The notes under the pieces: model-generated
The model's input: the letters and a program-made list of their open reading frames with translations, nothing else
What the model was told of the DNA's origin: nothing
Database searches by the model: none
Program-made: the position numbers and the translations under genes
NCBI RefSeq assembly: GCF_000188295.1
Contig: NZ_GL831112.1
Coordinates: 1,655,200 to 1,716,239 of the forward strand
Direction: 5' to 3'
DNA: 61,040 nt
From: Streptococcus vestibularis ATCC 49124
GTDB taxonomy: Bacteria > Bacillota > Bacilli > Lactobacillales > Streptococcaceae
Part shown: positions 31,583 through 41,435 of the stretch, piece by piece
How positions within the stretch are numbered: the stretch's first letter is position 1
Layout: every line of letters starts with the position of its first letter

Positions 31583-32851
31583 TTAAGATACTGACCGTGT
31601 CTTTTCCTTCCAAAAGCAGGTGTAACCTATATTAAATACCTCCAAGAGAACCAAGAACGTCCATGACAAAGTGGCACCCAAGGACTGGTTTAAAGCCAAA
31701 ATCATAGCTGCACCCAGGGGTACAGTCGCTGTGACAATGGTTGAAAAGATACTAAAGACAGCGTTCTGTCGCTCTTCAACAATGGAGAAGATGACGATGG
31801 TATCCGATTTTGGGTTGGAAATGGCTGTCGCATAAGAAGAAAGAAAAAGCAAGGTAAAGAGAACAATGGGATTGTGCCATATAAATATACTGACAATCAT
31901 CAACAATGCTAGACTATTCTCAAAAAGCAGGTTGGACCTAATGGACAACTTGCGGTAAAAGTCGAACGGAAAAAGTGATCCTAAAAAGAAAGCAACCAAT
32001 TCGATAGACTCAAAGACTGTGATAGTCACAGCATAAGACCCCAACTGCAACTCCTTGACCGATAAGAGATAAATCATCAACAGGGTGGCCATGGCTGACG
32101 AGAGCAGGTTCATACTAGAGTAAATCATGACCAAATTAAAAATAGAGGACTGGGATTTGAGAAAGGTGAAATTGGTTATGGTGGCCTTGACAAACTGACA
32201 AATCAGGGCTTTTAAGGATTCTGCTTGTTGTTCTTTGGACTCAGGTACTGGTTCATTAAGATAGTCAAAAAGTTTTTGCCCTCGTCGCAAGACCAGATAA
32301 GAAGCCAAGAAAACCAAAACATTAATCAAGGCAAACAAGAAATAGTTATGAGCCAGCAGGGCAATGAGCATGACACCCACACTCTTTCCCGCTAAGGTGA
32401 CGATATTAGGCATTCCCTTGCGAAAAGAGATAGCCAAGGAAAAATTCTCCTCATCCACCACCTGACGATTGAGGGAAAGATTGAGATAGGCAGTGTAATT
32501 ACCAATAATATCACTCATAAAGTTGATGGCTAGGACCAAGACGAAGACCCACCAACTAGGTCTAAGCAAGGTTAACACCCCAAAAAAGACATATAGACTC
32601 ATCTGCAACCAGCGTACCAATTTCATGGCCTTAAAGCTATTTGACGCTCGATCAGAGACATAACCCACAATAAAATCAAAAACATAGGGAAGCGAGGTAA
32701 TCAAACTCGCCAACCCCACCGCCAATTCTGGATTAGGGAAGGTAGCCGCATAGAGAACCGAAACCAAGTCAAACAAGGTGGTCCCAAAGATACCTAACAA
32801 GATGGACAGGGTCAAAACCCTATAAGGCTTGTGTTGTAAAAAAAGCTGCAT
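31583..32851 (-). CDS. MFS transporter
   Basis: Protein of 422 aa with about 12 membrane helices (FDLVSVLYAATFPNPELAVG in the first pair; FIVGYVSDRAS as the MFS motif A-like loop). It is a major facilitator of unknown substrate. The ATG follows CAGGAGG, which lies inside the end of an open frame (32852-33028) whose TAA touches this ATG, so the gene was probably the second gene of a small operon whose first gene is now truncated. Confidence 0.85.
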   Translation of the reverse strand: MQLFLQHKPYRVLTLSILLGIFGTTLFDLVSVLYAATFPNPELAVGLASLITSLPYVFDFIVGYVSDRASNSFKAMKLVRWLQMSLYVFFGVLTLLRPSWWVFVLVLAINFMSDIIGNYTAYLNLSLNRQVVDEENFSLAISFRKGMPNIVTLAGKSVGVMLIALLAHNYFLFALINVLVFLASYLVLRRGQKLFDYLNEPVPESKEQQAESLKALICQFVKATITNFTFLKSQSSIFNLVMIYSSMNLLSSAMATLLMIYLLSVKELQLGSYAVTITVFESIELVAFFLGSLFPFDFYRKLSIRSNLLFENSLALLMIVSIFIWHNPIVLFTLLFLSSYATAISNPKSDTIVIFSIVEERQNAVFSIFSTIVTATVPLGAAMILALNQSLGATLSWTFLVLLEVFNIGYTCFWKEKTRSVS

Positions 32852-33028
32852 TTAAACCTCCTGATGGGTAAGAAATAGATTAAACATAAATTGATACTCA
32901 TGAGTTACATCTCTCTCCTCATTATTAGGATAATATTCATAGATATGTAATCGATTCTTTTCTCTTAACTTGAATATTGAAGAGTTAGACAGCTGTCTTA
33001 TCGCTTTATTCGTCAGATTACAAGCAAT
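32852..33028 (-). pseudogene. 5'-truncated gene remnant before the MFS gene
   Basis: An open frame of 58 codons with no start codon runs to a TAA that abuts the MFS ATG. Its product would include KLREKNRLHIYEYY and EYQFMFNLFLTHQEV, which looks like genuine coding sequence. The 5' end is cut at the dusB-side hairpin. I do not recognise the family; a lost regulator of the MFS gene is a guess. Confidence 0.4.
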
Positions 33029-33039
33029 TTATTATATAT

Positions 33040-33071
33040 GAGCCCTGTTAGAGTATATACTAACAGGGCTC
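33040..33071. terminator. 12-bp perfect hairpin downstream of dusB
   Basis: GAGCCCTGTTAG (33040-33051) pairs perfectly with 33060-33071. The T-rich tail (TTTCTATTTT) is on the plus strand, the wrong side for dusB, so it may act bidirectionally or only stabilise the mRNA. Confidence 0.65.
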
Positions 33072-33079
33072 TTTCTATT

Positions 33080-34057
33080 TTATCGCAAAGTCGCAAAGAT
33101 TTTTTCAACCTGATCAACAGACTCGGCACGTGAAACTTCGCCACGAACCTTAGCTGCTCCTACTGTTCCACGAAGATAGTGTGGTGCCAGACCACGGAAT
33201 TCACGGACAGCAATCTTTTCACCTTTAAGGTCCACCAAACGTTTGAGGTGGTCTTCAGCGATGTCCAGCTTCTTATCAAATGGAAGATCTGGCAACTCTT
33301 CTCCTGTTTCGAAGAAGTGGTTAATTTGCGTGAAGATATATGGATTGTTCATAGCTGCACGCCCCACCATAACGGCATCAACACCAAGTTCTTCAATCAT
33401 GAGCTTAGCGTCTTGAACGCTACGAACATCACCATTTCCGATAAACGGAATCTTAGTGATAGCCTTAGCAACACGGGCCAAAGTCTCGTGGTCACAGTGA
33501 CCTGTGTACATCTGCTCACGAGTACGGCCGTGCATAGCAAGGGCAGAAACACCTGCAGACTCAGCTGCAAGAGCATTTTCTACAGCCAAATCACTGTCTG
33601 ACCAACCTGTACGCATCTTAACAGTCAAAGGAATATCAAGTACTGATGTTACTTCCTTGACGATGTGGTAAATCTTGTCTGGATCCTTGAGCCACTTGGC
33701 CCCCGCTTCATTTTTGACTACCTTATTGACTGGACAACCCATGTTGATATCAACAATATCAGCCTTGGTATTGGTCTGGATAAAGTCAGCCGCACGCTTC
33801 AAGCCCTCAGCATCACCACCGAAAAGTTGGATAGACATTGGATGCTCATTCTCATCGATATGAAGCATGTGGAGGGTTTTCTCATTATTGTAGAGGAGAC
33901 CCTTTTCAGAGATCATCTCCATCACAACAAGACCAGCACCAAATTCCTTTGCAATAGTACGGAAGGCAGAGTTAGTCACACCCGCCATAGGAGCTAGTAC
34001 TGTACGATGAGGAATCTCCACATTTCCAATCATGAAGGACGAATTAAGCTTAGTCAT
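33080..34057 (-). CDS. dusB: tRNA-dihydrouridine synthase
   Basis: FMN-dependent TIM-barrel enzyme of 325 aa that reduces uridines in tRNA. Motifs are [24 protein letters not shown] (catalytic cysteine region), VKMRTGW and GNGDV. The ATG at 34055-34057 follows GGAGG and overlaps the end of hslO by eight bases; the longer frame starts inside hslO and is rejected. Confidence 0.93.
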   Translation of the reverse strand: MTKLNSSFMIGNVEIPHRTVLAPMAGVTNSAFRTIAKEFGAGLVVMEMISEKGLLYNNEKTLHMLHIDENEHPMSIQLFGGDAEGLKRAADFIQTNTKADIVDINMGCPVNKVVKNEAGAKWLKDPDKIYHIVKEVTSVLDIPLTVKMRTGWSDSDLAVENALAAESAGVSALAMHGRTREQMYTGHCDHETLARVAKAITKIPFIGNGDVRSVQDAKLMIEELGVDAVMVGRAAMNNPYIFTQINHFFETGEELPDLPFDKKLDIAEDHLKRLVDLKGEKIAVREFRGLAPHYLRGTVGAAKVRGEVSRAESVDQVEKIFATLR

Positions 34058-34916
34058 TGATGAGTTCCTCCAAGTCAGCTTCTGAAAATTCATACTTGGT
34101 TTGGCAGAATTGGCAGACGATCTCAGCCCCATGATCCTCGTCTTTCATGGCTTGAAGTTCATCCTTACCAAGTGTCAAGAGGGCATTTTCAAAACGTTCA
34201 CGTGAGCAATCACACTCAAAGCTAAGCTCCTCTTCAGACAAACGTTTGAAAGGTTCATCCCCATAAATGGCATTCAAGAGAGCTTCAATATGGTCATCAG
34301 ATTCCAAAAGCGTTGAAATGGCAGGCATCTCCTGGATGCGTTTTTCGTAACGAGCGATCTCTTCTTCGCTAGCTCCTGGCAAGACCTGAAGCATGAAACC
34401 ACCAGCAACCTTGACCTTGTCCTCTTCGTCAAGAAGTACATTAAGACCAACAGCAGATGGCGTTTGCTCAGATTCTGTCAAATAGTAGGCAAAGTCTTCG
34501 CCGATTTCTCCAGAAATAAGTGGTGTTGATGACGTGTAAGGATTACCAGTTCCATAATCGATGATTGAGACAAACTGCCCTTGCCCCATGAAAGGACCCA
34601 CCAAAACTTCACCAGTCGCTGTTTTCTTGATATCCACACCTGGATTTTGGATGTAGCCCTTAACATGTCCTTTGGTATCAGCTACAGAGATAATATGACC
34701 AAAAGAGCTGTTTCCGATAACCTTAACCGTAATTTTGCTTTCACCTTTTTGGTTAGCAGCCAAAATTTGGTTAGCAATAAGGGTACGCCCCAAAGCAACT
34801 GTAGATGATGATAGAGTATTGTGTTTTTCTTGTGCGGTTCTAACTGTTTCAGTGCTATCAAGAACGTAAGCACGGAAAGAACCTGATTCTGAAATTGTTT
34901 TAATTAATTTATCCAT
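34050..34916 (-). CDS. hslO: redox-regulated chaperone Hsp33
   Basis: Protein of 288 aa. The C-terminal zinc switch has CDC (in [14 protein letters not shown]) and CQFC, the four cysteines that release zinc on oxidation and activate the chaperone. The N-terminal body begins [18 protein letters not shown]. No ribosome site precedes the ATG at 34914-34916, and the -10 TATAAT (34926-34931) leaves only two to four leader bases. It is followed by dusB with an overlap, a conserved pair in streptococci. Confidence 0.95.
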   Translation of the reverse strand: MDKLIKTISESGSFRAYVLDSTETVRTAQEKHNTLSSSTVALGRTLIANQILAANQKGESKITVKVIGNSSFGHIISVADTKGHVKGYIQNPGVDIKKTATGEVLVGPFMGQGQFVSIIDYGTGNPYTSSTPLISGEIGEDFAYYLTESEQTPSAVGLNVLLDEEDKVKVAGGFMLQVLPGASEEEIARYEKRIQEMPAISTLLESDDHIEALLNAIYGDEPFKRLSEEELSFECDCSRERFENALLTLGKDELQAMKDEDHGAEIVCQFCQTKYEFSEADLEELIND

Positions 34917-34925
34917 AGTGATTCT

Positions 34926-34940
34926 ATTATAACACAAAAA
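34926..34940 (-). promoter_or_regulatory. hslO promoter fused to a terminator T-run
   Basis: On the minus strand TTTTTTGTG is followed by TTATAAT. The T-run ends the hairpin at 34941-34987. Confidence 0.6.
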
Positions 34941-34987
34941 AGAGGGTGGAAAAATCGTAAACGCTCGGCGTTTCTCTTCCACACTCT
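34941..34987 (-). terminator. terminator upstream of hslO
   Basis: AGAGGGTGGAA (34941-34951) pairs with TTCCACACTCT (34977-34987) with one mismatch, with an inner ACGC/GCGT stem. On the minus strand TTTTTTG follows. Confidence 0.7.
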
Positions 34988-35033
34988 CTATCAAATTACC
35001 ATGAAAATTCGGACAGTTTTTCCCTCAAACTTG

Positions 35034-35354
35034 CTATTTTCTATCATCAAAATGGTGTTTCTGTCTTATTACAGGTGGTAAATTCTCCAAATACTCCATA
35101 TAGACACTGACAAGGAGATTATAGTCATCAGTCGTCAAACGTTTGAGTTGACTATGAATGAAGGCAGTCGCCTGATCATACTTTTCATGAATTAACAAAT
35201 CATCAATGTAGTCATTTCCATCAACAGTGTACCCTTGCTCGTCTTCTACCTGACCCCAATTAATATCCAGACTCTCAAACTTAAAAACCTTACTGACGAC
35301 GTTGGCTGTCCCACGAATCTGATTGAGTAGCCAGTCGTTATTATACTGTTTTGC
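35034..35354 (-). pseudogene. hypothetical gene that has lost its start codon
   Basis: An open minus-strand frame of about 106 codons encodes AKQYNNDWLLNQIRGTANVV at its start and ends DDYNLLVSVYMEYLENLPP plus a short tail. It looks like genuine coding sequence, resembling small acidic streptococcal proteins with a DWLxxQI start (possibly the DUF6483 type, unsure). No ATG, GTG or TTG is available: GCA stands where ATG would give MKQYNNDW, and a stop codon comes directly before it. I judge it a remnant truncated at the start codon. Confidence 0.5.
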
Positions 35355-35385
35355 CTATGTATCGTAAACGCTTACTAATCTAAAA

Positions 35386-35421
35386 ATAAAAAGGAGGTGA
35401 CTAGGGAATCACCACCTTTTT
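35386..35421 (-). terminator. opp operon terminator
   Basis: AAAAAGG-GGTGA pairs with TCACC-CCTTTTT, T-runs on both strands, immediately after oppF. Confidence 0.8.
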
Positions 35422-35426
35422 ACAGT

Positions 35427-36365
35427 TTAATTAGCCTTGGCTTCTTCTTTATAATTTTTAGCCTCTGCTTCTGTAGCATAAACAAAATGCCCTGGTCGGA
35501 TTTCATACATTTGTCTATTTTCCCCATCATTTTCAATAGAGGAATTGTAAATCAAATGCTGACGCTTACGCTCTCTTTCTGGATCTGGTTCTGGAATTGC
35601 AGACAATAGACTCTTTGTATAAGGATGAATTGGATTATGATAAATCTCATCTGCTGGTCCTACTTCAAGGAGTTTACCCCAATGCATCACACCAATGCGA
35701 TCGGATATATATTTAACCATTGACAGATCATGGGCAATAAACAAATAAGTTAACCCCTGTTCATGTTGCAACTTCTGCATCAAATTAACCACTTGTGCTT
35801 GAATAGAAACATCCAAAGCAGAAATCGGTTCGTCTGCTACAATAAAATGAGGATTAACCGCTAAAGCACGCGCAATACCAATCCTTTGACGTTGACCACC
35901 AGAAAACTCATGAGGATATCTTGATAGGTGATCTTCATTTAACCCTACCAAATCAATGAGTTCTTTAACCTTAGCTTCACGCTCTTCCTTAGATTTAGCC
36001 AATTTATGAATATCAATGCCTTCAGCAATAATATCACGGATTTTCATGCGTCCATTAAGACTAGCTTGAGGATCTTGAAAAATCATCTGAGCTGTCTTAC
36101 GGAAATCATGAAGATCTTTTCCTTTTAAACTTGATATCTCATTACCTGAAAAGGTAATAGTACCCGAATCAATATCAGAAAGTTTTAAAACAGAACGCCC
36201 AATGGTTGTTTTACCTGATCCAGATTCGCCAACTAGGCCAAAAATTTCGCCCTCATAGATATCAAAGCTAACGTCATCAATAGCCTTAACTTCGTTTGAT
36301 TTTCCTTTATTAAAAGTTAGAGACACATTTTTTAGTTCTACTAACTTTTTACGTTCTTGTGTCAT
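35427..36365 (-). CDS. oppF: oligopeptide ABC importer ATPase OppF
   Basis: Protein of 312 aa with Walker A GESGSGKTT, signature FSGGQRQRIGIARA and Walker B IVADEP, plus the C-terminal OppF/OppD extension (HPYTKSLLSAIPEPDPERE). It powers peptide uptake together with OppD. The ATG follows AAGGAG. It is the last gene of the oppABCDF operon, directly after oppD. Confidence 0.93.
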   Translation of the reverse strand: MTQERKKLVELKNVSLTFNKGKSNEVKAIDDVSFDIYEGEIFGLVGESGSGKTTIGRSVLKLSDIDSGTITFSGNEISSLKGKDLHDFRKTAQMIFQDPQASLNGRMKIRDIIAEGIDIHKLAKSKEEREAKVKELIDLVGLNEDHLSRYPHEFSGGQRQRIGIARALAVNPHFIVADEPISALDVSIQAQVVNLMQKLQHEQGLTYLFIAHDLSMVKYISDRIGVMHWGKLLEVGPADEIYHNPIHPYTKSLLSAIPEPDPERERKRQHLIYNSSIENDGENRQMYEIRPGHFVYATEAEAKNYKEEAKAN

Positions 36366-36366
36366 C

Positions 36367-37407
36367 TTATTTCTCCTTCATCTTTGACCATTTTTCCCAT
36401 CGTTTCAATATTGGTGAAGGAGGGGTTACTTTAGGAGCTCGTTCATCTAAGAGCCATGTTGCTGCAAAATGCGTATCTGATACTTTAAACATTGGCGGTT
36501 CTTCCTGATAATCAATATCTAAAGCAAAGACATTTCGAGTAGCAAAGGCATCACCTTTAGGAGGATAAAGCAAATCTGGAGGAGTTCCTGGAATAGCTTC
36601 TAGGCTGCCAGATTCTGTTTCTGTTGTAGGCATAGAGTTAAGAAGTCCCCATGTGTATGGGTGTTGCGGATTATAGAAAACCTCATCCACAGTCCCATAT
36701 TCCACAATTTTACCAGCATACATAACCGCCACACGATCAGCCATCCCAGCGACAACACCCAAGTCATGAGTAATAAAAATAATGGATGAATCACGCTCTT
36801 CTTGGATTTTTTTCATCAGATGAAGAATTTGTGCTTGAATCGTAACATCTAAAGCTGTAGTAGGCTCATCAGCAATCAAAATTTCAGGATCTGCAGCTAG
36901 AGCAATGGCAATTACTGCTCTTTGACGCATTCCTCCTGACCATTGGTGAGGGTAGTCATTTATATGTTCTTCGGCATTAGGTATCCCAACATCTTTCATT
37001 AATTGTAAAGCCATATCTAAGGCTTCTTTCTGAGATACTTTGGTATGAATCATGATAGGCTCAGCAATTTGGCGCCCAATTTTCATAGTAGGGTCAAGAC
37101 TGGTCATGGGATCTTGAAAAATCATAGCAATATCATTTCCACGAACTTTAACCCAATCTTCCTCCTTCAAGGCTTGCATATCATGCCCTTTAAAGGTAAT
37201 GTCTCCAGTTACCTTAGCGTTTTTGTCTGATAGACCCATTAGCGTCCTTGTCGTTACAGATTTTCCTGAACCAGACTCACCAACAATTGCCAGTGTCTCA
37301 CCTTTTTTCAAGTCAAAATTGACATCACGAATCGCTTTTACTTCTCCAGCGTAAGTATGAAAATTAACATGGAGATTTTTTACACTTAAAATCGTTTCTT
37401 TCATCAT
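36367..37407 (-). CDS. oppD: oligopeptide ABC importer ATPase OppD
   Basis: Protein of 346 aa with Walker A GESGSGKSV, signature WSGGMRQRAVIAIA and Walker B ILIADEPTTALD, then the oligopeptide-family C-terminal extension (HPYTWGLLNSMP). Two adjacent ATG codons (37405-37407 and 37402-37404) follow GGAG; I use the first. It stands between oppC and oppF. Confidence 0.93.
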   Translation of the reverse strand: MMKETILSVKNLHVNFHTYAGEVKAIRDVNFDLKKGETLAIVGESGSGKSVTTRTLMGLSDKNAKVTGDITFKGHDMQALKEEDWVKVRGNDIAMIFQDPMTSLDPTMKIGRQIAEPIMIHTKVSQKEALDMALQLMKDVGIPNAEEHINDYPHQWSGGMRQRAVIAIALAADPEILIADEPTTALDVTIQAQILHLMKKIQEERDSSIIFITHDLGVVAGMADRVAVMYAGKIVEYGTVDEVFYNPQHPYTWGLLNSMPTTETESGSLEAIPGTPPDLLYPPKGDAFATRNVFALDIDYQEEPPMFKVSDTHFAATWLLDERAPKVTPPSPILKRWEKWSKMKEK

Positions 37408-37420
37408 TATTACGCTCCTA

Positions 37421-38451
37421 TTAGTTTTCTTTGTTAGATTTAGGGTCAAATGCATCACGCAAGCCGTCCCCTAAAAGAATGAAGGCAAGAGAGATAAAAA
37501 CAAGAGCCAAGGCAGGAATTACCACCTGATAAGGGTAGTATTGAAGATTCTCAGAAGCATCCGTAATCAACGAACCTAAAGAAGCTGTTGGTGGCTTAAC
37601 CCCCAAATTGATAGCTGATAGAACCGCCTCGTACATAATAGCACTTGGAACGGTCATCATAATTTGAACAATAATGATACCTGAAATATTTGGTAAAACA
37701 TGTTTAAAAGCTATCTTGAAGTTATTTTCACCCAAAGCACGTGAGGCTAAAACAAATTCACGTTCTCGGTAGGATAGGGTCAAATTACGAACTTGACGCG
37801 CCATAGACGTCCATCCGACAATGGCAATTGAGATAATGATTGATAATACACCACTACCCAAGAGAAGCCCTAACATCGTTACTATGACCAAGTTAGGGAT
37901 AGATGAGATAACCTCAATAACACGTTGCATGAAGAGGTCAATTTCCCCACCTAAGAAACCTGACACCAGACCATAGGTTACTCCAATAATCAAATCAATT
38001 AAAGTAGCAACGATAGCAATTAAGAGAGAGATACGTATACCAACAATCACACGTTTCGCTAAGCTACGTCCTAGATTGTCAGTTCCCAAAATAAATTTAT
38101 CGTCTTTTGGAACTGATTGATCAGAGTACACATCATTAGGCTCCGTATTACCTGAAAAGACAATACTACCATTCCAGAATGGTAAGCTATCTGATAGTTT
38201 AGGTGGTAAATTACGATATGTCTTAACTTCACCACCATTAAAACTATTAGCATCCTTGGCATTAACAAAGAAATTTGAGCCAATCGAAAAGACCAGTAGA
38301 ATGGCTAAAAACCAAAGGGATATGGTCGCCAGTTTATTTTTTTCAGACGTCTCCAAGCATCTTGTGTAAAAGAGAGAGTCGGTTTTTCAATTTTTTCTTG
38401 TGATTCAGTATTTCCAGCACCAACAAGTTTGAATAGTTGTTTTTCTTCCAT
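37421..38451 (-). pseudogene. oppC: oligopeptide permease OppC, frameshifted
   Basis: The natural start is the ATG at 38449-38451 behind AAGGAG; it encodes MEEKQLFKLVGAGNTESQEK and reaches TQDAWRRLKK. At a run of seven As (38337-38343) the frame is lost: one more A would continue into NKLATISLWFLAILL and a normal OppC with six membrane helices. As read, translation stops after 48 codons. The gene length is 1031 bases, one short of a multiple of three. The downstream frame opens only at a TTG without ribosome site. Real mutation, sequencing error and slippage on the A-run are all possible. Confidence 0.85.
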
Positions 38452-38461
38452 GATACTCTCC

Positions 38462-39376
38462 TTACTTCAGACGGACACGTGGATCCACGAAACTAGTAAT
38501 GATATCTGTCAATAGGATAGCTACCATAAGCATAACGGCATAAACGATAGTGGTTCCCATAATGACAGGATAATCTTTTGTTGGAATAGAGGTAACAAAC
38601 TGTTGACCAATCCCAGGAATTGAGAAAATCTGCTCTATAAGTGCTGAACCTGTTAGAATATTAGCAGCCATTGGACCGATTAAGGTAAGAACAGGAATCA
38701 TTGAATTGCGATAGGCGTGTCGATTACTAATTTGACGTGTTGTCAACCCCTTAGCCCTAGCTAGTTGAATATAATCAGTATTCATGGTTTCAATCATTTC
38801 ACTACGAAAAAAACGGGTGACTTGAGCAAATACTGGAATAGCAAGAGCTAAAGTAGGTAAAATCGTTTGGCTAAATGAGCCCCATCCAGATAAAGGAAGA
38901 ACTCCCCACTTAAATCCAAGGTAATCCAAAAGCAGAAGACCGATAATAAATGATGGCACTGAAATACCGAGTGTTGATAGCACGCTCAAGATATTATCAA
39001 TCCAGTTATTTTTATTACGTGCCGACACTGCTCCCACAAAAAGACCAGCCAAAACCCCAACAACAAGGGCTTGAATACCCAATTGCGCTGAAACTGCCAA
39101 ACGTTGACTAATCATCATGCTAACAGGCTGATTCGCAGACTGATAACTTGTTCCTAAATCACCGTGCAGGACATTCCAAAGATATTGCAAATACTGTTGC
39201 CATACAGGCTTATCTAAGCCATATTGCTTATTCATAACCGCAATCATATCATTCGTTAATTTGGGGTTATTGAATGGTGACCCCGGCATAACTTGCATTA
39301 AGAAGAAAGATAGAGTGACAACCACCCATAAGGTAACTAGCAAAATAGCTATCCTTTTCAATAAATATTTCGTCAT
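38462..39376 (-). CDS. oppB: oligopeptide permease OppB
   Basis: BPD_transp_1 permease of 304 aa with six membrane helices, beginning MTKYLLKRIAILLVTLWVVV. The EAA-type loop ARAKGLTTRQISNRHAYRNS contacts the ATPases. The ATG at 39374-39376 follows AAAGGA. It lies after oppA and an intercistronic hairpin. Confidence 0.93.
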   Translation of the reverse strand: MTKYLLKRIAILLVTLWVVVTLSFFLMQVMPGSPFNNPKLTNDMIAVMNKQYGLDKPVWQQYLQYLWNVLHGDLGTSYQSANQPVSMMISQRLAVSAQLGIQALVVGVLAGLFVGAVSARNKNNWIDNILSVLSTLGISVPSFIIGLLLLDYLGFKWGVLPLSGWGSFSQTILPTLALAIPVFAQVTRFFRSEMIETMNTDYIQLARAKGLTTRQISNRHAYRNSMIPVLTLIGPMAANILTGSALIEQIFSIPGIGQQFVTSIPTKDYPVIMGTTIVYAVMLMVAILLTDIITSFVDPRVRLK

Positions 39377-39400
39377 AAAATTTCCTTTATGTAACAACGA

Positions 39401-39431
39401 AAGAAGCTGGGACTAAAGCCGCCAGCTTCTT
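39401..39431 (-). terminator. oppA-oppB intercistronic hairpin
   Basis: AAGAAGCTGG (39401-39410) pairs with CCAGCTTCTT (39422-39431). The weak tail suggests partial termination that keeps the binding protein more abundant than the permease. Confidence 0.65.
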
Positions 39432-39506
39432 AGTTCATTTTGTGATAAACGTACATACAGTAGCTGATGAATGTTCTACTTTACTCTGTCATTATAATGA
39501 TAGCAA

Positions 39507-41153
39507 CTATTTATCTTTATAAGCATAGGTAAAGTCAACATCAAGACCAGTTGAGTTACGTACAAGTCCTTTAATTGAAGGATTTTGTAAACCTTTTGTA
39601 AATCGGAAGTAAACCGGATTATACATTGCTTCATCATAAAGTGCTTTTTCAGCAGCTTTATAATCATTTGCAGCAGCTGTTGGATCTAATGCATCAGCCG
39701 AAATAGCTTTTTCATAGGCTGCATCGTATGTAGAGCTATTTGCCTTACCATAGTTATAAGATGAATTTGAAGTGAACAAGCCATAGAATGTTGATCCTTC
39801 TGGATAGTCACCACCCCAATTGACTAGAGCGACATCAAAGTTTTGATTTTTGGTATCTTCAATACGTTGTTTAAATGTCACAAATTTTTCTTCAACAGTC
39901 AAACCAGGAAGAGCTTTTTCCCAAGTTTCTTTAATGTAATCAACTGCAGCTTTAGCAGCAGGTGTATCTGAATCTGCTGTAATTGTCAATTTCAAGTCGC
40001 TTAAACCAGCTTCAGCAAGACCTTCTTTAAAGAGCTTAGCTGCTTCTTCCTTGTTGTAGCTATAGCCAGGTGCCACATATTTAGATAAATCAGTACCATC
40101 AGGTAATTTTTCCAATCCAGTAGGTACAAGACTAGTTGCTGGAACTGAACCCGTATCAACCGCAGCTTCGACAATACCTTTACGGTCAGTAGCAAGGTTG
40201 AGAGCTTGACGGATTTTAAGATTATCTAGACCTTTAACTTTACCAGTTTCATTATAGGTCATATAAGCTGTTGTTGCTTCTGGAACTGTAACAACATCTT
40301 TGTTCTTTTTATTTGAGTTAAAAATTGCTGACGTATTTGAAATATTTGCAAAGTCAAGTTGACCTTGTTTATACATTTGGACAGCTGTATCAGGTTTTTT
40401 AACCGTTTGAATATTGATTGTCTTTGTTTTAACATGCTTAGCATCCCAATAATTGTCATTTTTGACAAGTTTGAAGCTACCACTTGTACCATTCCAATTT
40501 TCAACTTTAAAAGGTCCAGAATAAATTTGTTTGTCAGACTTCGTTCCATATTGTTTTCCAGCCTTCTCTACAAATTCCTTATGTTGTGGGACAAAGTTTG
40601 AGAATGACAAAAGACTCTTGAATTGTGGAGAAGGATTTGACAAGGTAAAGATAACTTTATTTCCCTCAGCCTTAACACCTAATTCATCAACACTCTTCTT
40701 ACCAGCAATAATGTCTGCAGCATTAACAAGGTGAGAATCTGAAGTAAGGTAAGCATACTCAGAAGCTGTAGCAGGATCAACCATACGTTGCCAAGTATAG
40801 ACAAAGTCCTCAGCAGTAATCTTAGTACCATCTGAATACTTCAAGCCATCTCTAAGAGTCGCTGTATAAGTTAAACCATCGGCTGACACATCAACCTTTT
40901 TAGCCAAATCAGGTTGCAACTTCCCATCTTTATCAACACGAAGTAAGTTACTTTCTGAGTTCCCAATCGCCAAGGCTGAATAGTGATCTGAATTTTTAGA
41001 AATATCAAGGGTCAATATTTCAGTAGGGGTGTACCAATTAATTTCATCTTTACTTGAGGTTGATTTTGAGCCACAAGCAGCAAGAAGTGTTGCAGAAGCC
41101 AAAGCAATTACTCCAACAGCTACAATACTCTTAAAGTTACGTTTCTTAATCAT
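39507..41153 (-). CDS. oppA: oligopeptide-binding lipoprotein OppA
   Basis: Family 5 extracellular solute-binding protein of 548 aa, with a lipoprotein signal ending LLAACGS (lipid-modified cysteine at about residue 27). The body carries the family pattern RDGLKYSDGTKITAEDFVYT. It captures peptides for the Opp permease, important for a proteolytic, amino-acid-requiring streptococcus. The ATG is 12 bases after GGAGGAGG, rather far. Confidence 0.95.
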   Translation of the reverse strand: MIKKRNFKSIVAVGVIALASATLLAACGSKSTSSKDEINWYTPTEILTLDISKNSDHYSALAIGNSESNLLRVDKDGKLQPDLAKKVDVSADGLTYTATLRDGLKYSDGTKITAEDFVYTWQRMVDPATASEYAYLTSDSHLVNAADIIAGKKSVDELGVKAEGNKVIFTLSNPSPQFKSLLSFSNFVPQHKEFVEKAGKQYGTKSDKQIYSGPFKVENWNGTSGSFKLVKNDNYWDAKHVKTKTINIQTVKKPDTAVQMYKQGQLDFANISNTSAIFNSNKKNKDVVTVPEATTAYMTYNETGKVKGLDNLKIRQALNLATDRKGIVEAAVDTGSVPATSLVPTGLEKLPDGTDLSKYVAPGYSYNKEEAAKLFKEGLAEAGLSDLKLTITADSDTPAAKAAVDYIKETWEKALPGLTVEEKFVTFKQRIEDTKNQNFDVALVNWGGDYPEGSTFYGLFTSNSSYNYGKANSSTYDAAYEKAISADALDPTAAANDYKAAEKALYDEAMYNPVYFRFTKGLQNPSIKGLVRNSTGLDVDFTYAYKDK

Positions 41154-41198
41154 AATTATAAGAAACCTCCTCCAATCAAAAATTTACTTTCGTGTATA

Positions 41199-41204
41199 AT
41201 TATA
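41199..41204 (-). promoter_or_regulatory. opp operon -10
   Basis: TATAAT on the minus strand about 45 bases upstream of oppA. The rest of the 41154-41435 interval holds this promoter and the suf terminator only. Confidence 0.6.
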
Positions 41205-41349
41205 CCTTAAAATAGCCTAAAGTAAAGACCTAATTCTGAATAATTCGACAATTCAGTTATTTTGTCTCGAAAAAGACTCGAAATATCCAAAAATGACGCA
41301 TCTATAACTCTTGTCCACTACACATAAACGTTTTACAATCAATCCAAAC

Positions 41350-41379
41350 AAAAAAGGCTAAGAGATATATCTTAACCTT
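41350..41379 (-). terminator. suf operon terminator
   Basis: AAGGTTAAGA pairs with TCTTAGCCTT on the minus strand (one G-U), followed by TTTT. Confidence 0.75.
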
Positions 41380-41435
41380 ATAGTATTTTGAACCAATTTC
41401 TCAGTTTACTCTGTATTTATACACAAGCTTACTTC

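Noticed and set aside
37421..38356. A 311-aa OppC starting at TTG 38356
   Set aside because: No ribosome site precedes the TTG. The true start at 38451 has AAGGAG, and the two frames join by one base at an A-run.
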